From positions 1 to 32,631 of the forward strand of contig DATKMG010000538.1 in assembly GCA_035541995.1 (NCBI GenBank): DNA of 32,631 nucleotides, read 5' to 3'. A program made the position numbers and the translations under genes. The notes below the pieces were generated by a model. The model searched no databases and was not told the origin of the DNA. It was given only the letters and a program-made list of their open reading frames with translations. This stretch comes from DATKMG01 sp035541995 (GTDB lineage: Bacteria; Acidobacteriota; Terriglobia; Versatilivoradales; Versatilivoraceae). How positions within the stretch are numbered: position 1 is the stretch's first letter; each line of letters begins with the position of its first letter. Below, piece by piece: positions 1 through 7,480 of this stretch.

Positions 1-180
1 CTGCTCTCACAGAAAAAGGAAAACCCAAAGGTAGCCGACCAGATGGTCAATACTGTAATCTACAAACAACCGTTTGGACCCTCCGCTATGTTGGATACAG
101 AGATTTGGAAGAACGACCCGGAAGCATGGGAAAAAGGCCGCATTTCAGCGGGTGAGCAGATTGCCGCCTCGAGGCAGTAA
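1..180 (+). CDS. C-terminal end of an unidentified protein (partial)
   Basis: An open frame runs from the first base to a TAA at 178-180 and encodes the last 59 residues of a protein whose start lies outside the window. The peptide is rich in charged residues and ends in AGEQIAASRQ. I see no membrane segment or catalytic motif and do not recognise the family. The following 218 bases hold no gene and end in the promoter of the toxin-antitoxin unit, so this is the last gene of its own unit. The frame is the only long one here with a plausible residue composition. Confidence 0.5.
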   Translation: MLSQKKENPKVADQMVNTVIYKQPFGPSAMLDTEIWKNDPEAWEKGRISAGEQIAASRQ

Positions 181-330
181 ATCGAGAGAGGGAGCATTTG
201 CCATTCGTTTCCCCAGGTTTTCAATTGGCCGGCGATGGACTGGAAAATCGCGACCGTTCCCACACTTATTACTCATTCACTTTGCGCATGGCCTGTGGCC
301 CGTGTTCTGAGGGAGTTGGAAGAGAATCAA

Positions 331-354
331 TAACGTAATTTACACCATGCGTTA
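331..354. promoter_or_regulatory. Candidate operator of the toxin-antitoxin unit
   Basis: An inverted repeat TAACG (331-335) and CGTTA (350-354), separated by 14 bases, lies just upstream of the -35 box at 364. HigA-type antitoxins normally bind palindromes at their own promoter, so this is a reasonable but untested autoregulatory site. The arms are only 5 bp. Confidence 0.3.
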
Positions 355-363
355 ATTATGTAT

Positions 364-392
364 TTGACAATTCTACTTCTCGCCCTTAAGAT
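364..392 (+). promoter_or_regulatory. Sigma-70-type promoter giving a leaderless higB transcript
   Basis: TTGACA (364-369) is a perfect -35 box, followed by a 17-base spacer and TAAGAT (387-392). A start about 7 bases after the -10 falls on the A of the toxin ATG at 399. No Shine-Dalgarno sequence lies before that ATG, which fits a leaderless message. Confidence 0.65.
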
Positions 393-398
393 ACACCT

Positions 399-695
399 AT
401 GAATGTCCGGTTCGGAGACGAATGCCTGGACAGGATGGAGGTTGATCCCAGGGAGGATTGTGGTTTCTCATCAGCTGTCGTTGCGGCCTTTCGGAAGAGG
501 ATGCAGCTCATTCGGGCTGCACCTGATGAAAGAGATTTTTACGCACTTAAATCTCTCCATTACGAAAAGCTGAAAGGCGATAGAAAGCACCAACGCTCAA
601 TGCGTTTGAATGACCAATGGCGGCTCATAATCGAAATAGAAGGAAAAGCAGCGGAGAAAGTAGCAGTCATCGTGAGAATTGAAGACTACCACTGA
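399..695 (+). CDS. higB: HigB/RelE-type toxin
   Basis: A 98-residue protein of normal HigB length. The C-terminal half carries the family pattern: a LKGDRK block (about residues 58-63), a SMRLNDQWRL stretch (residues 67-76) and a terminal EDYH. HigB toxins are ribosome-dependent mRNA endonucleases. The fold and partner arrangement are inferred from the family. It is the first gene of a two-gene unit and ends 24 bases before the antitoxin start, in the toxin-first order typical of higBA. The ATG at 399 is favoured because the promoter at 364-392 would start transcription exactly there. The protein is less basic at its N-terminus than many homologues, so activity is not assured. Confidence 0.85.
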   Translation: MNVRFGDECLDRMEVDPREDCGFSSAVVAAFRKRMQLIRAAPDERDFYALKSLHYEKLKGDRKHQRSMRLNDQWRLIIEIEGKAAEKVAVIVRIEDYH

Positions 696-719
696 CGGTG
701 ACGGGAATGGAGGACACAA

Positions 720-1874
720 ATGACAGAAAGGGTTCCAGTGGAGGTTTTCCCACCCGGAGACTTTATCCGGGAGGAGCTTGAGGCACGTGGATGGAGTCAG
801 ATTGATCTGGCAGCAATCCTGGGTCGTCATGCTCGTGACGTGAGTGAGATTATCACAGCGAAGCGGTCTATTTCTCCGGAAACGGCGAAGCAACTCGCCG
901 CTGCCTTCGGGACCGATCCACGTCTCTGGATGAATCTGGAAAGCATATACCGACTTTCGCGCGTTGCAAGGGCTGACGAGACAGTTTCCCGCCGTGCCCG
1001 ATTGTATGAAAAAGCTCCGCTGAGGGAAATGATTCAAAGGCATTGGATCGAGCCCTCCGACAACATCGAAGTTCTTGAGAAAAAGGTAATAGAGTTTTTC
1101 GAGAACGCTGATCTCGACAAGCCGATCACCTTTATGTCACATGCCGCGAGGAAGTCCACGTCGAGCGAGTCCGCGACGGCCTCGCAGTTAGCATGGTTAT
1201 TTCGCGCGAAAAAGCTTTCCAAGTCCTTATCGGGAGCAAAATTCTCTGAGAAATCGTTCAGGGAGTGTCTCAGCAGGCTGAGACAAATTCTCCCTTACCC
1301 GCGGGAACTCCACCAAGTACCTGCGATACTTTCGAAGTCTGGTATCAGATTCCTGATCATTGAACCCCTCTCTGGGGCGAGAATCGATGGTGCCTGTTTC
1401 TGGTTGGATAGGCATTCGCCGGTAGTAGCTCTTTCATTACGATATGACAGGATCGACTGGTTTTGGCATACGTTGGCCCATGAGCTTGCACACGTTCAGA
1501 ACAAGGATGGTATGAACTCCGAGGTAACGATCGACACTGAGCTGCTCGGTGGAAAGACGGAACACCATGAGAAGAAATCCCCATCCGAACGGCGAGCCGA
1601 TGAAGTTGCGGCTGGCTTCTTGATTCCACCAGATAAACTTAACAGTTTCATGGCTCGCGTGCGCCCCTTCTACTCTGCGAAAAAAATCAAGGAATTTGCG
1701 GCCACCAACTCGGTGCATCCGGGCATTGTCGTGGGACAACTCCAGCATCGCAGGGAAATCAGCTATGCCCACAACAGGAATATGCTGGTGAAAGTCCGTC
1801 AAATCCTGATCAGCAGTTCCTTGACGGATGGATGGGGTTGCATCCCGACAGCGATGACTGAAAGTGAAAGGTGA
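720..1874 (+). CDS. higA: HigA-type antitoxin fused to ImmA/IrrE metallopeptidase domain
   Basis: This 384-residue protein is about four times longer than a simple HigA. Residues 12-78 form a HigA-like XRE helix-turn-helix (GWSQIDLAAILG, then PETAKQLAAAFGTDPRLWMNL). The C-terminal half carries an ImmA/IrrE zinc-protease motif: HELAH at 254-258, with a downstream acidic ligand candidate E295 in ADEVAAGFLIP. A GGAGGA ribosome site (709-714) lies 5 bases before the ATG. In related systems the HTH part neutralises and represses, while ImmA-type domains cleave repressors. Here both are on one chain next to a HigB toxin, so self-cleavage or cleavage of another repressor is possible. The domain assignment is firm; the mechanism is inference. 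Confidence 0.85.
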   Translation: MTERVPVEVFPPGDFIREELEARGWSQIDLAAILGRHARDVSEIITAKRSISPETAKQLAAAFGTDPRLWMNLESIYRLSRVARADETVSRRARLYEKAPLREMIQRHWIEPSDNIEVLEKKVIEFFENADLDKPITFMSHAARKSTSSESATASQLAWLFRAKKLSKSLSGAKFSEKSFRECLSRLRQILPYPRELHQVPAILSKSGIRFLIIEPLSGARIDGACFWLDRHSPVVALSLRYDRIDWFWHTLAHELAHVQNKDGMNSEVTIDTELLGGKTEHHEKKSPSERRADEVAAGFLIPPDKLNSFMARVRPFYSAKKIKEFAATNSVHPGIVVGQLQHRREISYAHNRNMLVKVRQILISSSLTDGWGCIPTAMTESER

Positions 1875-2239
1875 GCTGAGTGAGTTCAGTCGAACCGACA
1901 TTTTGCGGCATGCGTGCTCACAAACCCTCGTAGTGGGGACATGACCCAGTGCAGCATGATCTACGAGAGCGACTTACCTTTAATCCTTGTCCATTGAAGA
2001 ACGATGATTATGATTTCGGGCCAAGAGAAATGGACTCTACCTGGTGGAAAGCTGCGGGGGTTGAGAGGTGTAATCGCTGGCTACTCTCCAGTGTCCCTTC
2101 GGGACAATGAGTTTCAAGCCGGTCCCAATTGACCTATCGTGCTTTGAATTGCATCTTCTTTTGACCAGAGAAATTTACTTTGAGACCCAAGTTGTTGTAG
2201 AGTAACCAATTTCATGCGATCCCTTTGAGAGGCTATCTA
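1875..2239. other. Intergenic region with one REP-like copy
   Basis: These 365 bases separate the antitoxin gene from the aminotransferase gene. Besides the repeat at 2067-2105 I see no credible gene or RNA. No clear sigma-70 promoter for the aminotransferase gene could be picked. Confidence 0.6.
2067..2105 (-). repeat. REP-like palindromic repeat, short copy
   Basis: Read on the minus strand, it begins with the palindrome GTCCCGAAGGGAC (plus-strand 2093-2105). It then matches the copy at 29003-29038 at 31 of 36 positions, including a shared GAGAGTAGCC core. The further palindromes present in the other copy are not seen here, so this is a truncated or minimal copy in the opposite orientation. 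Confidence 0.7.
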
Positions 2240-3622
2240 ATGGCGAACTCCTATGAATTGATTCCCCGGTCTGTCCCGTTGGTGGAGACCAAGCACCGCA
2301 AGATATGCACTCCTATCCCGGTTCCTGAATCCATCCCCATCCTGGAAAAACTGCGCCAGTTCGAACCGGAATCAATGAGTGGCCAGCCGCTGGTGCTCTG
2401 GGATCGGGCTGAGGGCTTCAACGTCTATGACCGTTGGGGAAACAAGTGGATTGACTGGAGTTCAGGAGTTCTCATCACTAATGCAGGACACGGCCGTAAG
2501 GAAATCGCGGATGCCATTGTCCGCCAGGCTCAAAAACCCCTGCTGACGAATTACTGTTTTCCAAGCGAAATCCGTGCAGCCTTAGTGGAAAAACTCGTCG
2601 AAATGAGCCCAAAGCCACTTGAGAAAGCTTTCCTCCTGACCACGGGCTCAGAGACTATCGAATGCGCCATCAAACTCGCTCGCACTCACGGGATTCGCCG
2701 TCGCGGCCGAGAAAAGGTCACGATTGTCTCGTTTGAAAGGGACTTTCATGGACGAACCCTGGGTGCACAGATGGCAGGAGGGATCCCTTCTCTGAAGGAC
2801 TGGATTGTGAATCTCGACCCGGCCATGATTCAGGTTCCCTTTCCGGATGGGTTCAGGACCGAGGACGTCAGTTTTGGCCTCTTTGAAAAATCGCTCGCGA
2901 GCCAGAATGTGAAGCCAGAGAATGTGGCTGGTGTTCTCTTGGAGACTTATCAAGGCGGCGGAGCCAGTTTCGCACCCAAAGAATACATTCAGGCCTTAAG
3001 GCAATGGTGTGACCGGCACCAAGTCCTTCTGATATTCGATGAAGTTCAAGCCGGCTTTGGCAGAACCGGCACTTTGTTTGGCTTCGAACAATATGGAATC
3101 GTGCCTGACTTGGCCTGTTTCGGCAAGGGAATAACTAGTTCCCTGCCTCTTTCGGCGGTCCTGGGCCGCAAGGATGTCATGGACCTTTACCCTCCAGGCT
3201 CGATGACCAGCACGCACACTGGAAATCCGATTTGCGTTGCGGCCGCCCTTGCCAGCCTCGAAATTGTTTTGCGAGAGAACCTGGCTGAACGGGCCGCTCG
3301 GGTCGGTAGTGTGCTGCAGCAACGCCTGGCGAAGATGAAAAATCGTTTCTCAACCCGTATTGGAGCTCATCACGGCAAAGGGTTGGTGGCCGCATTGCAC
3401 ATGGTCAAGGAAAACAGCCGGGAGCCGGATACAGAGCTGGCATGGAACGCGGTCCGTCGCTCGGTTGAGAGCGGACTGCTGTTCTTTTCGCCGGTGGGGT
3501 ACGGTGGCGCCAACATCAAAATTTCCCCCCCACTGACGATCACTGAAGAAGCCGTTCTCGAAGGATCAGATGTATTGGGGGAGGCTATTGGCCAGTGTAT
3601 TGAGGAGGGGAGGACGCATTGA
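2240..3622 (+). CDS. Class III (ornithine/GABA-type) PLP aminotransferase
   Basis: A 460-residue fold-type I aminotransferase. Visible features are TTGSETIECAIKLAR (cofactor phosphate region), FDEVQAGFGRTG (the cofactor-contacting Asp) and CFGKGITSS with the PLP lysine at about K296, then THTGNPICVAAA. Proteins of this class move an amino group from an omega-amine or amino sugar to a 2-oxoacid; the substrate cannot be read from the sequence. The ATG at 2240 is chosen over the in-frame TTG at 2225 because GAGAGG (2227-2232) sits 7 bases upstream of it. The gene stands alone with a 139-base gap before an oxidoreductase gene in the same direction, suggesting a shared catabolic role, perhaps for an amino-substituted sugar. 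Confidence 0.85.
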   Translation: MANSYELIPRSVPLVETKHRKICTPIPVPESIPILEKLRQFEPESMSGQPLVLWDRAEGFNVYDRWGNKWIDWSSGVLITNAGHGRKEIADAIVRQAQKPLLTNYCFPSEIRAALVEKLVEMSPKPLEKAFLLTTGSETIECAIKLARTHGIRRRGREKVTIVSFERDFHGRTLGAQMAGGIPSLKDWIVNLDPAMIQVPFPDGFRTEDVSFGLFEKSLASQNVKPENVAGVLLETYQGGGASFAPKEYIQALRQWCDRHQVLLIFDEVQAGFGRTGTLFGFEQYGIVPDLACFGKGITSSLPLSAVLGRKDVMDLYPPGSMTSTHTGNPICVAAALASLEIVLRENLAERAARVGSVLQQRLAKMKNRFSTRIGAHHGKGLVAALHMVKENSREPDTELAWNAVRRSVESGLLFFSPVGYGGANIKISPPLTITEEAVLEGSDVLGEAIGQCIEEGRTH

Positions 3623-3681
3623 ACCGATCGAGATGGATGGCCTCGCCGCTTGGAATTCCCTTCACCCGATGCTTCGCAGCA

Positions 3682-3696
3682 CCCTCTCCTGGAGGG
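3682..3696. repeat. Small hairpin between aminotransferase and oxidoreductase genes
   Basis: CCCTC (3682-3686) and GAGGG (3692-3696) form a 5-bp stem with a 5-base loop. It is followed by a purine-rich run with no U tract, so it is a repeat or processing hairpin rather than a clear terminator. Confidence 0.3.
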
Positions 3697-3761
3697 CGAG
3701 AGAAAAAGCCTCCGTATGAAACCGATAGCAGGCTGAGCAAGATTTTCCGGAGGAGTTCCAG

Positions 3762-5027
3762 ATGAATCCCATTGACGTCACGATCATTGGCGGAGGCATG
3801 ATCACGAATGACTTGCTCCTGCCTACGATCTATTATTTGCAGAGAATCGGCATGGTCGGCGAGATCCGCATTTGTGCTCTAAACAGCGATCCGCTGCGGT
3901 CTCTCCGGGACAATTCTGAGTTGAAGGACGCGTTTCCCGGTCAGACATTCCGGGCCTGCCCCGATTTCCAGGAACCTCCTGATAGGCTCTTCCCGAACTT
4001 ATACAAGGATGTTCTCGCGGGCATGCCTCCTCGCCAAGCTGTGGTGGTAGCCGTGCCAGACCAATTTCATTACCCGGTGGTGATGCAGGCTCTTACCGCC
4101 AATCAGCATGTGTTGTGCGTCAAACCCCTGGTCTTGGAATACCGCCACACATTGGAGATCGAGAAGATCGCTTCCGAGAAAGGTCTCTTCATCGGGGTGG
4201 AGTACCACAAGCGTTTTGACCGGCGTGCCTTGCTCGCTCGTCGCGATTACCAGTTGGGACGCTTTGGCGAGTTTGCCATGGGTGATGCAAAGTTGTTGGA
4301 ACCCTACTATTATCGGTCTTCTAATTTCCAGAACTGGTTCACCGTCGATCAAACGGATCCTTTCGTGTACATCGGCTGCCATTACGTCGACCTGGTGTAC
4401 TTCATAACAGGATTAAAGCCCACAGAGCTTTCCGTGTGCGGCCGCAAGGGCCGCTTCCCCAATGGCAACGAAGGGTACTTGTGGGCGAGTGGTCGAGTGC
4501 GTTTTGAAAATGGCGCCTTGTTTTCAGTGAATACAGGATTGGGCTATCCGGACCAGGGAGCCGGTAGCAACGACCAGGGACTCGTCATGTACTGTGAAGG
4601 CCAGGGAAAGACAGGAATGATCTTTCACGATGATCAGTATCGCGGAGTCGCCCACTGCTACTTGGAGGAACTCGGTCCCGGAGGCACCGCTTACAACTAC
4701 GTCAGCCCGGATTTCATGAAGATGGTCCCCTGGGAAGGGGCGGGCTATAAGCCCGTGGGCTATGGACCAGATTCGGTTTCGGCTTCGATCAATGCCATGA
4801 CCAGGATCGAGGGACAGACGTCGTCACTGCCGGACCGAGATGCCTTGCTCCGTCGCCGTGAGCTAATCCATGAAATCGATCGGCAGGGTCTGATTGCTAC
4901 ACCAGCCAATAGCTTCATTAACGAACTTGTCGTCGAGGCTGCCAGGATGTCAATCCTGAGAGATGGAGAGAAGGTAAAAATAGCGTATGGCGACCATCCC
5001 CACATAGAACCTGTAAACCCGAAGTAG
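3762..5027 (+). CDS. Gfo/Idh/MocA-family NAD(P)-dependent oxidoreductase
   Basis: A 421-residue protein. The N-terminus has the Rossmann signature IIGGGMI (residues 8-14). The family EKP motif appears as CVKPL with K121, the Glu being replaced by Val. A second-domain catalytic candidate pair is H207 and D210 in YIGCHYVDLVYF. No signal peptide is visible, so it should be cytoplasmic. Family members oxidise or reduce sugars, inositols and related polyols; the substrate is unknown here. GGAGGAG (3749-3755) lies 6 bases before the ATG. It follows the aminotransferase gene in the same direction and converges on the sulfatase gene. Family confidence is high, substrate confidence low. Confidence 0.85.
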   Translation: MNPIDVTIIGGGMITNDLLLPTIYYLQRIGMVGEIRICALNSDPLRSLRDNSELKDAFPGQTFRACPDFQEPPDRLFPNLYKDVLAGMPPRQAVVVAVPDQFHYPVVMQALTANQHVLCVKPLVLEYRHTLEIEKIASEKGLFIGVEYHKRFDRRALLARRDYQLGRFGEFAMGDAKLLEPYYYRSSNFQNWFTVDQTDPFVYIGCHYVDLVYFITGLKPTELSVCGRKGRFPNGNEGYLWASGRVRFENGALFSVNTGLGYPDQGAGSNDQGLVMYCEGQGKTGMIFHDDQYRGVAHCYLEELGPGGTAYNYVSPDFMKMVPWEGAGYKPVGYGPDSVSASINAMTRIEGQTSSLPDRDALLRRRELIHEIDRQGLIATPANSFINELVVEAARMSILRDGEKVKIAYGDHPHIEPVNPK

Positions 5028-5030
5028 ATT

Positions 5031-5222
5031 GTAATTCCCACCACAAAGACGCTAAGACGCCATGGCAAGCCCGATGATGGTGATTTATCACGGTCTATCG
5101 GTATTCCCACTCCTGTTACCCTTTTTCTGGTTGGTTGAACAACCCAAGGGCATATCGCCCTTGTTTCCTGACAGGCGTGGCTCTTGCGCTTTGTGCCTTA
5201 GTGTTTTGGTGATAAGAATTGC
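5031..5222. repeat. Inverted pair of ACCACAAAG-type repeats between convergent genes
   Basis: A left arm at 5031-5061 (containing ACCACAAAGACGC) and a right arm at about 5187-5222 (containing CTTTGTGCCTTAG and GAATTG) face each other across some 125 bases. A third copy lies at 31225-31257. The pair fills the space between the 3' ends of the oxidoreductase and sulfatase genes and may help end both transcripts, although no U tract is seen. Confidence 0.5.
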
Positions 5223-5247
5223 AGGTTAAGTAGCCAGGAAGCTGCTG

Positions 5248-6753
5248 TTAATCGCCTTTGCGGCGATCCTCACGAACACCGCGATCCCGGCGCATCGGGA
5301 TCTGCATTCCGCCGGTTTGTTCCAGCCAATCGAAAAGGCGGCGATTGAGATCTTTGACCAGGTGCTGGGACGCGGGGTCCCTGATGAGATTATGCAGTTC
5401 CTGTGGGTCGTCGCGAAGGTCGTAAAATTCATCAATGTCCCAAAGTCCGTAATAGCGGATATATTTATAGCGCTCGGTCCGAACACCATGGACAGTAGGC
5501 GTTTGGGGATAGTTGGGCTCCCAGTAGTATTCGTAGAAAACAGCGTCACGCCATGGCATTGACTTTCCCAGAAGAAGTGGGAGAAACGATCGGCCATCCA
5601 TTCGTTGCGGTTGTTTCAGCCCGGCTGCTTCCAAAATGGTGGGGGCAATATCGATGTTTTGAACAAGGGCCGTTACTTTAGTTCCAGGGGGAATCTGACC
5701 CGGGCTAAAAGCCAACAGGGGAACTCGCATCGACTCCTCGTACATCTGCCGCTTGTCAATCAACCCGTGCTCTCCAAGGGAGAATCCGTTGTCTCCCATG
5801 TAGATTACCAGGGTGGAATTGAGGACTTCCAATTCTTCCAGAGTCTTCAGGATTCTTCCAATGCTTTCGTCCAACCCCAGTAACGTTTCACAATACCGGC
5901 GATAGAGCGTATCAAAATCCATTTGGCCGTTATAAATGAAGTCAACTCCGTGATAGCTTCCGCGTTGCTCTTTCACCCAGCGCGGCTTACCACGGTAATT
6001 GTCCTCCGAGTTGGCCATGCTGGCAGGATATTCCACTGCCCGACTGGCATATTTCCCGCGATGTCGAGGTGCCGGTTCAAAATCCGAATGGACTGCCTTG
6101 TGAGACAGGTACAAGAAGAAAGGCTTGCTCCGCTTTTGCCTCAGCCATTCGATGGCGTAGTCGGTCAGGATGTCGGTGATATAGCCTTTGGGTTTAACGC
6201 GGGTCCCGTCTACGTTCAGCTCGCAATCGAAGTATTCTCCCTGGCCGCGAAAACTGACCCAGCGATCAAACCCCGGGCGCGGCTCATCGCTATCGTGCCC
6301 CATATGCCACTTTCCAAAGAAGGCAGTCTCATAGCCAGCCTTTTGAAGGTACTGCGGGAAGAAAACGGTTCCAGGTGCAATATCCGTATTGTTGTCCACT
6401 ACTCCGTGGTGGTGAGAGAACTGGCCGGTCAGGATGGAGGCCCGGCTCGGTGAGCACAGGGAAGTTGAGACAAAAGCGTTTCGAATATGAGCACCCTCAA
6501 GGGCCAGTCGATCCAAGTTGGGAGTTTCGAGAAATGCCGGTTTTCCCAGGAATCCCATGAAGTCGTAACGATGGTCGTCGCTTAAGATGAAAACAATATT
6601 CCGCAGTCGACTCCCTGGCACTTTCTCCAGGACGAGCCCGTCATAACAAGAGGTAATCTCCTGCCTCAGCAGGAAGGAGATACTAACAACAGCCACAACG
6701 CCCAGATGTCTTGCATAACCGAATCGTGTATTAATAGGACACTTTGATCTCAT
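5248..6753 (-). CDS. Exported sulfatase (formylglycine-dependent)
   Basis: A 501-residue type I sulfatase. The signature CSPSRASILTG places the formylglycine cysteine at C100. Metal ligands are suggested by D59-D60 (SDDHR) and by MGDNGFSLGEHG, and GKWHMG (about K148, H150) is the usual second active-site segment. It should hydrolyse sulfate esters, probably on glycans, after maturation by a formylglycine-generating enzyme that is not in this window. Residues 16-30 are hydrophobic after a basic N-terminus, so it is exported or membrane-anchored. The frame stays open to 6855, but that extension runs through a hairpin repeat (6831-6882) and is Pro-rich, so the ATG at 6753 is preferred. An in-frame GTG slightly upstream is an alternative, since the Shine-Dalgarno signal is weak. 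Confidence 0.88.
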   Translation of the reverse strand: MRSKCPINTRFGYARHLGVVAVVSISFLLRQEITSCYDGLVLEKVPGSRLRNIVFILSDDHRYDFMGFLGKPAFLETPNLDRLALEGAHIRNAFVSTSLCSPSRASILTGQFSHHHGVVDNNTDIAPGTVFFPQYLQKAGYETAFFGKWHMGHDSDEPRPGFDRWVSFRGQGEYFDCELNVDGTRVKPKGYITDILTDYAIEWLRQKRSKPFFLYLSHKAVHSDFEPAPRHRGKYASRAVEYPASMANSEDNYRGKPRWVKEQRGSYHGVDFIYNGQMDFDTLYRRYCETLLGLDESIGRILKTLEELEVLNSTLVIYMGDNGFSLGEHGLIDKRQMYEESMRVPLLAFSPGQIPPGTKVTALVQNIDIAPTILEAAGLKQPQRMDGRSFLPLLLGKSMPWRDAVFYEYYWEPNYPQTPTVHGVRTERYKYIRYYGLWDIDEFYDLRDDPQELHNLIRDPASQHLVKDLNRRLFDWLEQTGGMQIPMRRDRGVREDRRKGD

Positions 6754-6830
6754 GATTTTGTTTAAGCTCACGCGCACGGATGAAAATGCCTTCGATTCCT
6801 CCTTTGAAGGGGGAGGGGGTTGTCTCGGTA

Positions 6831-6882
6831 CCACGGGTGGCGCAGACATGCCCAACGTCGGGATGTCTGCTCCAGCCCACGG
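6831..6882. repeat. Hairpin repeat upstream of the sulfatase gene
   Basis: GCAGACATGCCC (6842-6853) and GGGATGTCTGC (6860-6870) form a long imperfect stem. The stem is extended outward by CCACGGGTGG and CCAGCCCACGG. It is intergenic and lies between the sulfatase gene and the esterase remnant. Confidence 0.6.
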
Positions 6883-6891
6883 TTCCCTCGA

Positions 6892-7378
6892 TTAAAGGAC
6901 AACCCCCGGCAGCCTCGGCTGCCGACCCCCTTTAGGTTCCTGGTCTTCCGTGCCTTTCAGCCAGCGGCTAAACCAGCGATAGCTTTCTGAACGTCTGGGT
7001 GGACTGTAACCATGTCCGTCATCAGCCTCGAACATCCTTAGCTTTTCGGGCGATCCTAACAGGTTGTAGATTCTCCCTGCCCACGGACTGGACATTCAAA
7101 GGAGTCTTTTTCGGAAACTCTCCGAGTGCACTGAGCATCCTCTCGCGGATATAAGCCTTTCGCGCCTTCACGTCCTGATCATTGGAAATTCGATCGACAA
7201 GGGCTCGTCGCTGCTGCAAGAGAGCTCTGGCTTGACTTTTCAGAAATTCCGGGAGCATGCGCCGAAGATTCTGGAAGTCTGACAGATCAGTGAGGAAGTT
7301 CAGGTTGCCCTGAGTTTGCCCCCTCAAGGCAGGAACGAACAGAAGCAAGAGCAGGCATGAATTCCTGAGGATTCTCAT
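6892..7378 (-). pseudogene. Acetylxylan-esterase-like hydrolase, internally deleted and frameshifted
   Basis: The 5' part (from ATG 7378) encodes a signal peptide (RILRNSCLLLLLFVPALRG) and the start of an esterase. It has a long helical segment and then RERMLSALGEFPKKTPLN, after which the frame fails. The last about 60 codons of such an enzyme follow at once in another frame: RIYNLLGSPEKLRMFEADDGHGY, including the catalytic His region, then WFSRWLKG. The central several hundred codons with the nucleophile are missing. GGAGG (7387-7391) precedes the ATG by 8 bases, so the original start signals survive. The exact family (acetylxylan esterase or related dipeptidyl-peptidase-like hydrolase) is an inference from these ends. 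Confidence 0.7.
6907..6924. repeat. Perfect hairpin within the 3' end of the esterase remnant
   Basis: CGGCAGCC (6907-6914) and GGCTGCCG (6917-6924) form an 8-bp perfect stem around 2 bases, flanked by C-rich and G-rich tracts. It encodes the terminal GGRQPRLPG of the remnant. It may be an inserted REP-like element or a terminator without a U tract. Confidence 0.5.
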
Positions 7379-7409
7379 TTTATTAACCTCCGGGAGTCCT
7401 GCGGGTTTC

Positions 7410-7438
7410 TTGCATCTTCCAATCAACCCTCTTATACT
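7410..7438 (+). promoter_or_regulatory. Promoter of the ROK regulator gene
   Basis: TTGCAT (7410-7415), a 17-base spacer and TATACT (7433-7438) give a predicted start about 36 bases before the ATG at 7481. The -10 is good and the -35 is moderate. Confidence 0.5.
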
Positions 7439-7459
7439 CTTGGATCGAAGGTTGGTCAA
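7431..7459 (-). promoter_or_regulatory. Divergent promoter of the esterase remnant
   Basis: On the minus strand, TTGACC (7459-7454), a 17-base spacer and TATAAG (7436-7431) form a strong-looking promoter. Its -10 shares four bases with the -10 of the opposite promoter, so the two cannot be occupied at once. Confidence 0.55.
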
Positions 7460-7480
7460 GCTGGTGAGAGTGTCTCTCTA

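Noticed and set aside
6754..6855. N-terminal extension of the sulfatase
   Set aside because: The extension reads through a hairpin repeat and gives a Pro-rich peptide before the signal sequence, so the internal ATG at 6753 is preferred.
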